Shown: positions 55,682 through 64,000, counted from the stretch's first letter. The stretch: DNA of 64,000 bases from an uncultured Flavobacteriaceae bacterium (GCA_913065125.1 CAJYAG010000001.1:925656-989655); one strand, 5' to 3'. The notes: generated from the sequence alone by a model not told the origin. Numbers and translations: made by a program.

Positions 55682-55711
55682 TGAGATATCTCGAATGCGC
55701 TCGATATGACA
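55682..55711. repeat. REP-like palindromic intergenic repeat
   Basis: TGAGATATCTCGAATGCGCTCGATATGACA; reverse complement begins TGTCATATCGAGCGCA. The arms ATATC(TC)GA and TCGATAT form an imperfect hairpin around GCGC. From memory, near-identical TGTCATTTCGAGCGCAGTCGAGAAATCTC-type units are scattered between genes in many Flavobacteriaceae. Confidence 0.6.
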
Positions 55712-55734
55712 TTTTAGAAAATAAAAATAATTAA

Positions 55735-56559
55735 TTATTCTGATAAAGAAAATCGGTAAATGATAGTTCCTATTTGTTTATTTGGTGCTTTCGGATCTGC
55801 GTTCCAAGTGGTTTTTAAAGCTGCTGCTTTTGCTGGATCCAACAAGCATTTGGCCGTATTTGTTGAACCTTTAACGCCTGGTGTAGCTTTTATTACTTTC
55901 CCTGTATTATCTACTTCGATACTAACAACCACAATTCCTTCTTCATTACATTCTGGTTTTTCAATTGGCTTTGACAGCGCGTTTCGTCCTGCTAGATTGT
56001 AATTTTTATCTCCATCGCTCCCGTTATTTCCATAGTACTTTGTAGCTTTTGGATCGCCATTTTTATCGCCTTTTAATCCCGGATTATCATCAGCTCCTTC
56101 TCCTTTATTTTCTCCGTCTTTAGAGTTTCCTTTTAATAAACTATTTAAAGCGTCTTGGGTTTCTTTAGATGGTTTTGGCTTCGGAGTTTCTGTTGGTTTT
56201 TCTACTTTTTTGATTTCCTTTTTAGGTTCTTCAACTTTCTCCTTTTTTGGTTTATCTATTACAGGAGCGTCTTTTATGTCTTGTGTAATAACTTCTTCTT
56301 TGATCGTTTCTTTCGGAATAATTTCTTGCTTTTCCTCAATGTTTTCTTCTACATTTTTTACAACAGGGTTTTCTTTGGTTTCAACAACCGGATCACCGTT
56401 ACCAACATTTGAATCTCCAAAATTAATTGCCAACCCATATTCTTGTGGTGGGTCTAAGTACTGCATTCCAAAATTGAAAATTCCGACTAAAATTAGCGCA
56501 AGAATTACCGCAGTTATAACAGCTGATTTCTTTTTATGTTTTGTTTCTAATATTTGCAT
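55735..56559 (-). CDS. tonB: TonB-family energy transducer
   Basis: 274 residues from the ATG at 56559; an in-frame TTG three codons upstream is less likely. N-terminal membrane anchor (SAVITAVILALILVGIFNFG), a long Lys/Glu/Pro-rich periplasmic spacer (KPKKEKVEEPKKEIKKVEKP), a Gly/Asn-rich stretch, and a C-terminal TonB-like domain (EGIVVVSIEVDNTGKV, GTIIYRFSLSE). Couples ExbB/ExbD proton motive force to outer-membrane receptors; the three genes are contiguous. Confidence 0.9.
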   Translation of the reverse strand: MQILETKHKKKSAVITAVILALILVGIFNFGMQYLDPPQEYGLAINFGDSNVGNGDPVVETKENPVVKNVEENIEEKQEIIPKETIKEEVITQDIKDAPVIDKPKKEKVEEPKKEIKKVEKPTETPKPKPSKETQDALNSLLKGNSKDGENKGEGADDNPGLKGDKNGDPKATKYYGNNGSDGDKNYNLAGRNALSKPIEKPECNEEGIVVVSIEVDNTGKVIKATPGVKGSTNTAKCLLDPAKAAALKTTWNADPKAPNKQIGTIIYRFSLSE

Positions 56560-56638
56560 TTTTCTCAATTACTTCTCAACAATGCTCAAAGTGATTTTTT
56601 TTATTGCATAAATCCTAGTTTAGCTTTTAGGAATAACG

Positions 56639-57031
56639 TTATTTCCCTTTTACTGCTAAAATCATTTTTAATTTATTTCTATTAGCAATGTCGATAATTT
56701 TCATCACATTTTTATATGGCACATCTTTATCTCCTCTAATAACAACTGTTTTTGCTTTATCAACACCCACTAATTTTAAAATTTCATTTTCTAAATTGGC
56801 TTCACTAACTTCTGTTTTATCTATAAAAAACAACGATGTATTTGTTATTGAAACCGCAATAGATTTTTTGTTTTCGGTTTTTCCGCTGGCTTTTGGCAAT
56901 AAAATATCTATAGCGCTAACAGTTACTAAAGTGGATGTAAGCATAAAAAATATCAACAATAAAAAAACAATATCAGTCATCGATGACATATTGAAATTTG
57001 GGTTGACTTTATTTCTTCCTCTGATATTCAT
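56639..57031 (-). CDS. exbD: Biopolymer transport protein ExbD/TolR
   Basis: 130 residues. One N-terminal membrane helix with the essential Asp at about 20 (MSSMTDIVFLLLIFFMLTS), then a periplasmic domain (VVIRGDKDVPYKNVMKIID). Forms the proton-driven motor with ExbB that energises TonB. Order exbB-exbD-tonB on the minus strand. Confidence 0.95.
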   Translation of the reverse strand: MNIRGRNKVNPNFNMSSMTDIVFLLLIFFMLTSTLVTVSAIDILLPKASGKTENKKSIAVSITNTSLFFIDKTEVSEANLENEILKLVGVDKAKTVVIRGDKDVPYKNVMKIIDIANRNKLKMILAVKGK

Positions 57032-57106
57032 TTATTTATTCAAAAATTAAAAGATTAAACATGTAATGATTTCTTGAATTATTCAATTCTTAAACCTTTT
57101 AATACT

Positions 57107-57796
57107 TTAAACTGGCTCGTTTAATAAATCTAAAAACTCAACCGAAGTTGCTTCCATTTTATAGATTACTTTATCTGTTCTAACTACCAAATGATTGTAT
57201 GTAATGTAGGCTATAATACCAACAATTAATCCTGCAACCGTTGTTGTCATAGCTGTGTACAATCCGTCTGATAATAGCTTGATGTCAATTTGTCCACCAG
57301 AATTTGCAATTTCATGAATTGCAACAATCATTCCAATTACTGTTCCTAAGAAACCAATCATTGGTGCTGCACCAGCAATAGTTGCTAAAACGCTTACGTT
57401 TTTTTCTAATTGATAAATTTCTAGCTTTCCAGAATTCTCAATTGCCTTATTAATATCATCTAACGGTTTTCCAATTCTAGAAATTCCTTTTCCAACCAAT
57501 CTAGCAGTCGGAGAATTAGTGTTTTTACATAAATCAGTTGCGGCTTCTAACTTTCCTTCAGAAACATAATCTTTAATCTGATTCATGAAATTCTCATCAA
57601 CTTTAGCCGCTGCTTTAATTGCAAAAAAGCGTTCAAAATAAATATATAAGGCAATAGCTAACAATACAAATAGCAATCCAATTATTAATCTACCACCTGT
57701 TCCGCTTTCCATAATCAATTTATAAATTGACAATGTTTTTTCGTCTGAAATTACTTCTGTAACTGCATCAATGTTTTCTTGAGTAAACAATAACAT
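57107..57796 (-). CDS. exbB: MotA/TolQ/ExbB proton channel family protein
   Basis: 229 residues with three membrane helices: about 36-53, 133-155 (VSVLATIAGAAPMIGFLGTV) and 175-200 (TTVAGLIVGIIAYITYNHLV). The conserved ATIAGAAPMIGFLGTVIGM region lines the proton path. First gene of the exbB-exbD-tonB group. Confidence 0.95.
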   Translation of the reverse strand: MLLFTQENIDAVTEVISDEKTLSIYKLIMESGTGGRLIIGLLFVLLAIALYIYFERFFAIKAAAKVDENFMNQIKDYVSEGKLEAATDLCKNTNSPTARLVGKGISRIGKPLDDINKAIENSGKLEIYQLEKNVSVLATIAGAAPMIGFLGTVIGMIVAIHEIANSGGQIDIKLLSDGLYTAMTTTVAGLIVGIIAYITYNHLVVRTDKVIYKMEATSVEFLDLLNEPV

Positions 57797-57854
57797 ATTT
57801 TATATTAAATTAAAGATTTATGTAGACTTAACGTATTAACTTTTTAAAAATTGC

Positions 57855-57880
57855 TTAAAAAAACCCGAGAAAAACTCGGG
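57855..57880 (-). terminator. Intrinsic terminator after nhaD
   Basis: CCCGAG / CTCGGG hairpin with a five-base loop (57864-57880), followed on the minus strand by seven Ts. It separates nhaD from exbB. Confidence 0.88.
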
Positions 57881-57888
57881 CTCATATT

Positions 57889-59283
57889 TTAAAATAATGT
57901 TCTCATAATCATAAAGGCAAACGAACCGACAACAAAGCCTATTAATGCTAGCCATGATATTTTTTTAAGATACCAAAAGAAATCTATTTTTTCCATTCCC
58001 ATTGCTACAACTCCTGCTGCCGATCCAATAATCAGCATACTTCCACCTGTACCTGCAGAGAATGCAATAAAGTGCCATAATTCGTTATCAATTGGCTGAG
58101 AAAACATTCCTAAACTTGCGGCAACTAAAGGAACATTATCAATCACTGCAGATCCAACTCCTAATAACATTACAACTAAATCAGAAACTCCTTCTCCATG
58201 CAATTCTGTTCCCATCATTGGGATTGATTCTTTAAGTGTAGTTGCAAAGTTGAATAAAATCCCTAATGATTCTAGAGCTGCAACAGCCATTAAGATCCCT
58301 AAGAAAAACAAAATACTTGGCATTTCAATTTTAGATAAAGAAGCATGAACAGGTCCGTGATTTGCGTGCGCATCTGACTCTGCACTATCATAATCTGTTA
58401 AAGAGAATTTTGTACGACTGTAAATTTCTGCAAAAGTAGCAACAATTCCTAAAGATAACATCATACCAACATAAGGCGGTAAATGGGTAACTGTTTTAAA
58501 AACTGGCACAAAAACAATAGCACCTAAACCTAGATATAACATTTTTCCGCTATATGGACTTTTAGGTTTATCTGCTTCATTTTCTTCATAATCAATTTCA
58601 CCTTTAAACGCTGGCATAAATGAAGCAATTAAGGTAGGTACAAGCATACATAATAGTGATGGTATTAATAAATACTCGATTAGTTTTAATGTTGTAACTT
58701 TTTTACCAATCCAAAGCATTGTAGTGGTTACATCTCCAATCGGAGACCAAGCACCACCGGCATTCGCAGCAATAATTATAAGACCTGCAAACCAAATTCT
58801 TTCATCACGCTTTTTAACAATTTTTTGTAAAATTGAAATTAAAACAATAGTTGCTGTAAGGTTATCTATAATAGCAGATAATATAAATGCTAAAATTGCA
58901 AAAATCCATAAGATTTTAGACTTCTTTTTTGTTTTAATAAAGCTTTTAATTGTAGAAAATCCATCGAAATAGTCAATAATTTCAACAATAGTCATTGCTC
59001 CTAATAAGAACACAATAATCTCTGCTGTTTTTCCTAAGTGATGTAGTAAAGTTTCTTCTACCAAGTGCATTTTATCTTCATGCAATAAAGAAGGGAAATT
59101 ATCTACCAAAGCATGTTTTGCTGAGTCAAACCAATTAGAAAAATGGTCTATGTTTAAAGCAACCAAAGCCCAACAAACCGCCATCATAACAAGCGCCGGT
59201 ATTAATTTATCTATTTTTAAATTGTGTTCTAATGTAATGGCTAAATAACCAAGTACAAAAACCAAAATGATAATCGTCTCCAT
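57889..59283 (-). CDS. nhaD: Sodium:proton antiporter, NhaD family
   Basis: 464 residues, about twelve membrane helices. NhaD-type motifs: LLGAMTIVEIIDYFDGF, ILSAIIDNLTATIVLISIL (ion-site Asp/Asn/Thr), NAGGAWSPIGDVTTTMLW, SAVIDNVPLVAASLGMF and SAGTGGSMLIIGSAAGVVAM. Expels Na+ in exchange for H+, as expected in a marine organism. Starts 12 bases after the glutamate dehydrogenase stop, so the two are probably co-transcribed. Confidence 0.95.
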   Translation of the reverse strand: METIIILVFVLGYLAITLEHNLKIDKLIPALVMMAVCWALVALNIDHFSNWFDSAKHALVDNFPSLLHEDKMHLVEETLLHHLGKTAEIIVFLLGAMTIVEIIDYFDGFSTIKSFIKTKKKSKILWIFAILAFILSAIIDNLTATIVLISILQKIVKKRDERIWFAGLIIIAANAGGAWSPIGDVTTTMLWIGKKVTTLKLIEYLLIPSLLCMLVPTLIASFMPAFKGEIDYEENEADKPKSPYSGKMLYLGLGAIVFVPVFKTVTHLPPYVGMMLSLGIVATFAEIYSRTKFSLTDYDSAESDAHANHGPVHASLSKIEMPSILFFLGILMAVAALESLGILFNFATTLKESIPMMGTELHGEGVSDLVVMLLGVGSAVIDNVPLVAASLGMFSQPIDNELWHFIAFSAGTGGSMLIIGSAAGVVAMGMEKIDFFWYLKKISWLALIGFVVGSFAFMIMRTLF

Positions 59284-59295
59284 AATTATACTATA

Positions 59296-60528
59296 TTAAA
59301 TTAATTGTTTTAACGCTATTTCAAACGCAGTTTTACATATTTCTGTTTTACTATTATTCTTTTCAAATGTTTTTACTAAAGCTTTTCTAATCGTTTCTGA
59401 TGTGTCTTTAAAAATAGCTTCATCTTGCATTGGAATTTTTACTCTTGCCTCCATTAAATAGGCAAATACTCTTGCAATACCACAATTTGAAATAAAATCT
59501 GGCAATAAACTTACATGTCCGTCTGTATATTCCATAATAGGTCCAAAAAATATTTCTTTATCTGCAAAGGGCACGTTTGCTCCAGGAGAAATTACTTCTA
59601 ATCCAGAGTTGATCATTTTAGTAACTTGTTCTTTAGAAACTAATCTTGAAGCTGCAGCTGGAACAAAAATTTCTGCTCCTAAAGACCATACTTTTTCGTT
59701 CATTTCTTCAAAAGGAATCATGCTTTTAGAAACAAGTTTGTTTCCATCTTTCCCTAGAAATAAGGCTGTCATTTCATCCAAAGAAAAACCTGCTTCATTT
59801 ATAACTCCTCCATCTCTATCAATAATACCAACAACTTTGGCTCCTAATTGTGTTAAATAATAGGCTGCCGCTGAACCAACATTTCCAAAACCTTGAACCA
59901 CAGCTTTTTTTCCTTCGATTGATCCACCGTAAATAGTGTAATAATGATTTACTGCTTCTGCAACACCATAACCAGTTAACATATCTGCGACTGTGTATTT
60001 TCTTGATAAATCTGGAGAGAATTTTTTGTCTTCAATAATTTTAATTACTCCTAGACGTAATTGCCCAATTCTATTAATCTTATCGGCTTCTGTCGGCTTA
60101 AAATGCCCATTAAAAATCCCTTCTTGCGGATGCCAAACGCCACAATCTTCGGTAATCGGAATTACATCTTTGTCTGCATCTACATTTAAATCTCCGCCGG
60201 TTCCGTAATAATGTTTTAATAAGGGAGTTACAGCTTTATACCAACGTTCTAAAACTCCTCTTTTTCTTGGGTCATTCGGATCAAAATTAATTCCAGATTT
60301 TGCGCCTCCAATTGCGGGTCCAGAAACTGTAAACTTTACTTCCATGGTTTTGGCCAAAGAAAGCACTTCGTTCATATCTAAACCTTTTCTCATTCGTGTT
60401 CCTCCTCCTGCTGCACCACCTCGAAGCGAATTAATTACAGTCCATCCTTCTGCATCTGTCTCAGGGTCTTTCCAATTAAAAACAATCTCAGGCTGCTTGT
60501 TTTCGTATTTTTTAAGTAATTCTTTCAT
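59296..60528 (-). CDS. Glu/Leu/Phe/Val dehydrogenase (glutamate dehydrogenase family)
   Basis: 410 residues. Catalytic region SGPAIGGAKSGINFDP with the active Lys at about 77, Gly-rich site NSLRGGAAGGGTRMR at about 33-47, and NAD(P) motif VVQGFGNVGSAAAYYL near 215-230. Interconverts glutamate and 2-oxoglutarate plus ammonia, or acts on branched-chain amino acids; the sequence alone does not settle which. Linked to nhaD downstream. Confidence 0.9.
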   Translation of the reverse strand: MKELLKKYENKQPEIVFNWKDPETDAEGWTVINSLRGGAAGGGTRMRKGLDMNEVLSLAKTMEVKFTVSGPAIGGAKSGINFDPNDPRKRGVLERWYKAVTPLLKHYYGTGGDLNVDADKDVIPITEDCGVWHPQEGIFNGHFKPTEADKINRIGQLRLGVIKIIEDKKFSPDLSRKYTVADMLTGYGVAEAVNHYYTIYGGSIEGKKAVVQGFGNVGSAAAYYLTQLGAKVVGIIDRDGGVINEAGFSLDEMTALFLGKDGNKLVSKSMIPFEEMNEKVWSLGAEIFVPAAASRLVSKEQVTKMINSGLEVISPGANVPFADKEIFFGPIMEYTDGHVSLLPDFISNCGIARVFAYLMEARVKIPMQDEAIFKDTSETIRKALVKTFEKNNSKTEICKTAFEIALKQLI

Positions 60529-60607
60529 TAATTGCTTGTTTTATTTTTCCGTTTTAAAGCTGTCGAAAAACAGTCAGCAAATTAAAAAAAAATAACGTTC
60601 TAACCAC

Positions 60608-61669
60608 TTATTTTGGTGTAAATATTTCACCTGAAGAATGATTCTCGCTTGCACCTGTTACGCTTTTTAGACAATTCACCTGATTATCAATACGTAACAA
60701 CCCTAATAAAGCAAAAATTAATGCTTCTTTATAATTAACGATTTGAGAATTAGGAATGATAATTTCTAAACTTGAATGGTGTTTCATTCTTTGCATTAAA
60801 AACTCATTAAAAGCGCCACCACCAGTTATAAAAATATTTTTACACTTCTTGGTAGAAGCAGCAATTTGAATGGCAACATGCTCTATAAATGTCGCTAAAA
60901 CATCTTTTATTGTAAGGTTCTTTTTATCAATTAATGGAAAAATAGTTGACTGTACCCATTCTAATCCCAAAGATTTTGGCGGCTCTGTTTTATAAAATCT
61001 CAATGAATTTAATTCTCCCAATAATTCAGTATGTATGATTCCAGAAGCAGCAATTTTTCCTTTATCATCATATTCTAAACCTAAAGTGCTTACATAATAA
61101 TTCAATACAATATTAACAGGACAAATATCAAAAGCAATTCTTTTGTGCTGTGCTTTAAAAGACACATTTGCAAATCCTCCTAAATTTAAGCAAGCATCAT
61201 ATTGATGAAATAAAAAATCGTCTCCAATCGGAACTAAAGGCGCTCCTTGTCCGCCTAATTTTACATCTTGAGTTCTAAAATCACACACCACTTTTTGTTG
61301 CGTTTTGTTGGCAATTATTTGCCCATTTCCTATTTGTAATGTAATTCCTTTTTCAGGTTGATGCAATATTGTATGACCATGTGAAGCAATAAAATCAAGG
61401 TTTAAAATCCTATTTTTTTTGATGAAATTAGTCACTTTGTCAGCAAGTAATTCCCCATATTCAATATCAAGTTCTTGTAATTCTTTTTCGGATTTATCAA
61501 TTGCTTTCGCCAATTTTTCTTTCCATAATTTTGAATACGCTATGGTTTCTGAATACTGAATTTCAAAGTTATCATAGCTATTTTTATCAAACAAAACATA
61601 AACCAAATCTAAACCATCTAAAGAAGTTCCAGACATTAAACCAATTATATGTATTTTTTTAGCACTCAT
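60608..61669 (-). CDS. anmK: Anhydro-N-acetylmuramic acid kinase
   Basis: 353-residue ASKHA-fold kinase. Phosphate motif IGLMSGTSLDGLDLVYVLF at the N-terminus, then DFRTQDVKLGGQGAPLVPIGD (catalytic Asp region), NLGGFANVSF and FITGGGAFNEFLMQRM. Phosphorylates and opens 1,6-anhydroMurNAc in peptidoglycan recycling. Divergent from the acyl-CoA dehydrogenase gene. Confidence 0.95.
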   Translation of the reverse strand: MSAKKIHIIGLMSGTSLDGLDLVYVLFDKNSYDNFEIQYSETIAYSKLWKEKLAKAIDKSEKELQELDIEYGELLADKVTNFIKKNRILNLDFIASHGHTILHQPEKGITLQIGNGQIIANKTQQKVVCDFRTQDVKLGGQGAPLVPIGDDFLFHQYDACLNLGGFANVSFKAQHKRIAFDICPVNIVLNYYVSTLGLEYDDKGKIAASGIIHTELLGELNSLRFYKTEPPKSLGLEWVQSTIFPLIDKKNLTIKDVLATFIEHVAIQIAASTKKCKNIFITGGGAFNEFLMQRMKHHSSLEIIIPNSQIVNYKEALIFALLGLLRIDNQVNCLKSVTGASENHSSGEIFTPK

Positions 61670-61693
61670 ATCTGTAAAAATAATAAAACTTTA

Positions 61694-61724
61694 TTGATAA
61701 TTTATTACTAAAAACGTATCTTTG
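61694..61724 (+). promoter_or_regulatory. Promoter of the acyl-CoA dehydrogenase gene
   Basis: TTG at 61694-61696, 20-base spacer, TATCTTTG at 61717-61724, then 36 bases to the ATG. Good match to the Bacteroidota consensus. Confidence 0.6.
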
Positions 61725-61760
61725 AACACATTTTTTACGAATATAATAATACTACAATAA

Positions 61761-62903
61761 ATGGACTTTAACCTTACCGAAGAGCACTTAATGATTAGAG
61801 ATGCGGCTCGTGATTTTGCTCAAACAGAATTATTACCTGGTGTTATAGAAAGAGATAACAAGCAAGAATTTCCACAAGAATTAGTTAAGAAAATGGGAGA
61901 TTTAGGTTTCTTAGGGATTATGGTTGATCCAAAATACGGAGGAAGCGGAATGGACGCAATTTCTTACGTATTAATTATGGAAGAGCTTTCTAAAATAGAT
62001 GCTTCTGCTTCTGTAATTGTTTCTGTAAACAACTCTTTAGTTTGTTACGGATTAGAAGCTTATGCCTCTGAAGAACAAAAACAAAAATATTTAACAAAAT
62101 TAGCAACGGGTGAGTTTGTTGGCGCATTTTGTTTAAGTGAGCCAGAAGCTGGTTCTGATGCAACATCGCAAAGTACAACTGCAATCGACAAAGGCGATCA
62201 TTATGTAATTAATGGTACAAAAAACTGGATTACAAGTGGTGGTAGAGCCGATGTTTATTTAGTAATTGCACAAACTGATAAGGAAAAAGGACACAGAGGA
62301 ATCAACGCATTTATCGTTGAAAAAGGAACGGAAGGTTTTCATGTTGGCCCTAAAGAAGATAAATTAGGAATTCGTGGTTCAGACACGCATACTTTACAAT
62401 TTAACGATGTAAAAGTGCCGAAAGAAAACAGAATTGGCGAAGACGGTTTTGGATTTAAATTCGCCATGAAAACATTGTCTGGAGGAAGAATCGGAATTGC
62501 TTCTCAAGCCTTAGGAATTGCTGCCGGAGCTTATGAATTAGCATTGAAATATTCTAAAGAACGTAAAGCATTCGGAACAGAAATCTGTAATCATCAAGCA
62601 ATCGCTTTTAAATTAGCAGATATGCACACAGAAATTGAAGCTGCAAGAATGCTAGTCATGAAAGCTGCTTGGGATAAAGATCAAGGAAATAATTACGACA
62701 TGTCTAGCGCAATGGCAAAGTTATACGCATCAAAAGTTGCGATGGTACACACTGTTGAAGCAGTTCAAATTCACGGTGGTAACGGTTTTGTAAAAGAATA
62801 TCATGTAGAGCGTTTAATGCGTGATGCAAAAATTACTCAGATTTACGAAGGAACTTCAGAAATTCAAAAAATTGTTATTTCTAGAGGAATTATCAAAGGA
62901 TAA
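61761..62903 (+). CDS. Acyl-CoA dehydrogenase (short/branched-chain type)
   Basis: 380-residue FAD flavoenzyme that forms the 2,3-double bond in acyl-CoA. Family signatures CLSEPEAGSDATSQSTTA and the catalytic Glu at about 363 in QIYEGTSEIQKI, as in butyryl-CoA and related dehydrogenases; QIHGGNGFVKEYHVERLMRD precedes it. It is monocistronic with its own promoter and terminator. Chain-length preference cannot be read from the sequence by eye. Confidence 0.95.
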   Translation: MDFNLTEEHLMIRDAARDFAQTELLPGVIERDNKQEFPQELVKKMGDLGFLGIMVDPKYGGSGMDAISYVLIMEELSKIDASASVIVSVNNSLVCYGLEAYASEEQKQKYLTKLATGEFVGAFCLSEPEAGSDATSQSTTAIDKGDHYVINGTKNWITSGGRADVYLVIAQTDKEKGHRGINAFIVEKGTEGFHVGPKEDKLGIRGSDTHTLQFNDVKVPKENRIGEDGFGFKFAMKTLSGGRIGIASQALGIAAGAYELALKYSKERKAFGTEICNHQAIAFKLADMHTEIEAARMLVMKAAWDKDQGNNYDMSSAMAKLYASKVAMVHTVEAVQIHGGNGFVKEYHVERLMRDAKITQIYEGTSEIQKIVISRGIIKG

Positions 62904-62947
62904 AATTTGTCTGCTCAAGCAGAGTCAAAAACTAAAACAATAAATTC

Positions 62948-62986
62948 ATCCTGCAAGTTTTCTAAAATCTTGTAGGATTTTTTTTT
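62948..62986 (+). terminator. Intrinsic terminator after the acyl-CoA dehydrogenase gene
   Basis: ATCCTGCAAG pairs with CTTGTAGGAT (62948-62957 and 62969-62978, one G-T wobble), followed by a run of nine Ts. Confidence 0.8.
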
Positions 62987-63072
62987 GGGGCGCAACCTTT
63001 CAGGTCAGGCTTTCCGCACTCGCTTTTTTTAAAAAAAAGAAGAGCTCAAACAATTGCTTCAATCCTTTGCGC
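62987..63072. repeat. Dispersed Bacteroidota intergenic repeat with GCGCAA/TTGCGC ends
   Basis: About 86 bases from GGGGCGCAACC to CCTTTGCGC, with terminal inverted GCGCAA/TTGCGC. Internal CAGGCTTTCCGCACTCGC and GCTTCAATCC, and a T/A palindrome CTTTTTTTAAAAAAAAG at 63023-63039. From memory, GGGCG...TCGGGCTTTCCGC...CTTCAATCC...CGC elements occur many times in Flavobacteriia genomes. It ends two bases before the truA-like stop and may act as its transcript end. Confidence 0.65.
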
Positions 63073-63074
63073 AG

Positions 63075-63860
63075 CTACAACTCAAACTGAACATCATACA
63101 ATTGCAATCCTGAAGCCGGAGCAATTGCTCGTAAAAACTTTCTATCGTTATGCTCTTTTAACGAATTTTCTATAAAATCTAAATCAATAGTGCCTTTTCC
63201 TAATTCAAATAAGGTTCCCATCATCAATCTTATTTGATATCGTAAAAACCCTTTTCCTTTCACTTTTAATACATAACTTTTTGTAGGGAAAAAATTCGCT
63301 TGTAAAATTGTGTTTTCTAGAATTTCACAAGAATCAATCATTCTTTTAAAAATAGTGTTCTCAGAAGGTTTTGTACAATATTTATGAAAATAATGTTCTC
63401 CTTCAAATAAATGTGCCCCTTTTTTCATTAATTCTAAATCAAGTTCTTGATGAATTCCTACTAAAAACGGAGCGGAAAAAGGGTGAGGCTTTTCTCCAAA
63501 AGAAAAATAATAGTGGTACTCTTTTACTTTTGATGAGTTAATTATATTAAAACTAGAGCTTGCTTTTTGAATCGATAATGCTTTTATATCAGCAGTAGTA
63601 TTCAAATTAAATACTTCTAAAAATTCTTTGCTTTCAATTTCAAAATCAACAAACAGCTGAAGTCCATATTTTGTTGCAGAAACTTTAGCATCAGTTCTAC
63701 CAACACCAAGTGTTTTGTATTTCTGGTCATTTCCGAAAACAAAACTCAAGGTCTTGTCTACCATATCATGTAAAGTCTTAACATCTAACTGTTTTTGCCA
63801 TCCATGAAATCGAAATCCTAAAAACTGTATTTTAATTAAATATGTAAACTGATATTTCAT
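63075..63860 (-). CDS. TruA-family tRNA pseudouridine synthase (divergent paralogue)
   Basis: 261 residues. Catalytic Asp at about 57 in GVGRTDAKVSATKYG; standard TruA reads GRTDAGVHA, so the residues after the Asp differ. Other family parts are present: FLGFRFHGWQKQ, FLRYQIRLMMGTLFELGKG. Expected to make pseudouridine in the tRNA anticodon arm. The altered loop suggests a second paralogue of the kind seen in Bacteroidota, perhaps with another target; housekeeping TruA is not excluded. It lies just downstream of the rRNA operon on the same strand but behind a strong terminator. Confidence 0.88.
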   Translation of the reverse strand: MKYQFTYLIKIQFLGFRFHGWQKQLDVKTLHDMVDKTLSFVFGNDQKYKTLGVGRTDAKVSATKYGLQLFVDFEIESKEFLEVFNLNTTADIKALSIQKASSSFNIINSSKVKEYHYYFSFGEKPHPFSAPFLVGIHQELDLELMKKGAHLFEGEHYFHKYCTKPSENTIFKRMIDSCEILENTILQANFFPTKSYVLKVKGKGFLRYQIRLMMGTLFELGKGTIDLDFIENSLKEHNDRKFLRAIAPASGLQLYDVQFEL

Positions 63861-63889
63861 TCTCTAAAAATAAACTTTTTCAACAAAAA

Positions 63890-63919
63890 AAAGTCCTCAA
63901 TCTTTTGATTGAGGACTTT
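63890..63919 (-). terminator. Intrinsic terminator of the rRNA operon
   Basis: Perfect 13-base hairpin AAAGTCCTCAATC / GATTGAGGACTTT with a TTTT/AAAA loop, then a T run on the minus strand. It follows the 5S rRNA 3' end. Confidence 0.9.
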
Positions 63920-63954
63920 AGTATATTATATTGATTTGTATCAATATAAAGAAA

Positions 63955-64000
63955 GGCAGCGACCTACTCTCCCACCTATTGGCAGTACCATCGGCGCAAA
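63955..64000 (-). rRNA. 5S ribosomal RNA, 3' end (partial)
   Basis: The reverse complement of the last 46 bases, TTTGCGCCGATGGTACTGCC ... GTCGCTGCC, matches the 3' third of bacterial 5S rRNA. The gene continues beyond the right edge; 23S and 16S should lie further right. The exact 3' end is uncertain by a few bases. Confidence 0.9.

Noticed and set aside
56155..56611. Plus-strand frames rich in Phe and Ser
   Set aside because: Antisense of the Lys/Glu/Pro-rich TonB spacer; low complexity with no start context.
1..64000. CRISPR array, insertion sequence, prophage or toxin-antitoxin genes
   Set aside because: No regularly spaced repeats, transposase, integrase or phage-like frames were seen on either strand.

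Overview
The window comes from an AT-rich Bacteroidota genome, almost certainly a gliding marine member of the Flavobacteriaceae (Polaribacter/Tenacibaculum-like). The evidence is the type IX secretion genes porU and porV beside gldJ, the ResB-CcsA cytochrome c synthase fusion, NhaD, Bacteroidota-type promoters (TTG, about 19-20 bases, then TAnnTTTG), and dispersed intergenic repeats of a kind common in this family. No transposase, phage gene or CRISPR array was seen.

Left part (1-17.6 kb): a cytochrome c synthase cut by the window edge, a small membrane/TPR-like protein, a LysM lipoprotein, guaA, a FabH-like ketosynthase, then the minus-strand run porU-porV-cdd-truncated haemoglobin. gldJ and murF are divergent from porU, and an N-acetylglucosamine-kinase-like gene converges on murF.

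Centre (17.8-54.1 kb): one large Wzx/Wzy-dependent capsule or exopolysaccharide locus, almost all on the minus strand. It is read from 54.1 kb down to 18.6 kb, with the CpsB-type phosphatase facing it on the plus strand. Recognisable modules are: a UDP-HexNAc dehydrogenase/epimerase pair (WbpA/TviB and WbpP/TviC); the Wbp route to a 2,3-diamino-uronic acid (WbpA, WbpB, WbpE, WbpD) plus the amidination genes (HisH-like, HisF-like, WbpG-like); WecB and WecC for UDP-ManNAcA; Ugd for UDP-GlcA; a phosphonate module (PEP mutase fused to a cytidylyltransferase, phosphonopyruvate decarboxylase, phosphonoacetaldehyde reductase) that should yield 2-hydroxyethylphosphonate; a CapD/PglF-type dehydratase and PglE-type aminotransferase for a 4-amino-6-deoxy sugar; Wzx, Wzy, a WecA-like initiating transferase, only two clear glycosyltransferases, a sulfotransferase-like protein, a heparinase-like protein with a two-domain oxidoreductase, and the export pair Wza/Wzc. 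An L-2-hydroxyglutarate oxidase (LhgO) sits inside the locus. I infer that it recycles the 2-hydroxyglutarate that WbpB-type dehydrogenases can make when they use 2-oxoglutarate to regenerate NAD+. This, together with the phosphonate module, is the most interesting part of the window.

Right part (54.2-64 kb): two tandem tRNA-Val(TAC) genes bound the glycan locus. Next come folC, tonB, exbD, exbB, nhaD, a glutamate-type dehydrogenase and anmK (all minus), an acyl-CoA dehydrogenase (plus), a divergent TruA-family pseudouridine synthase (minus), and the 3' end of a 5S rRNA gene that runs off the right edge, so a minus-strand rRNA operon lies just beyond.
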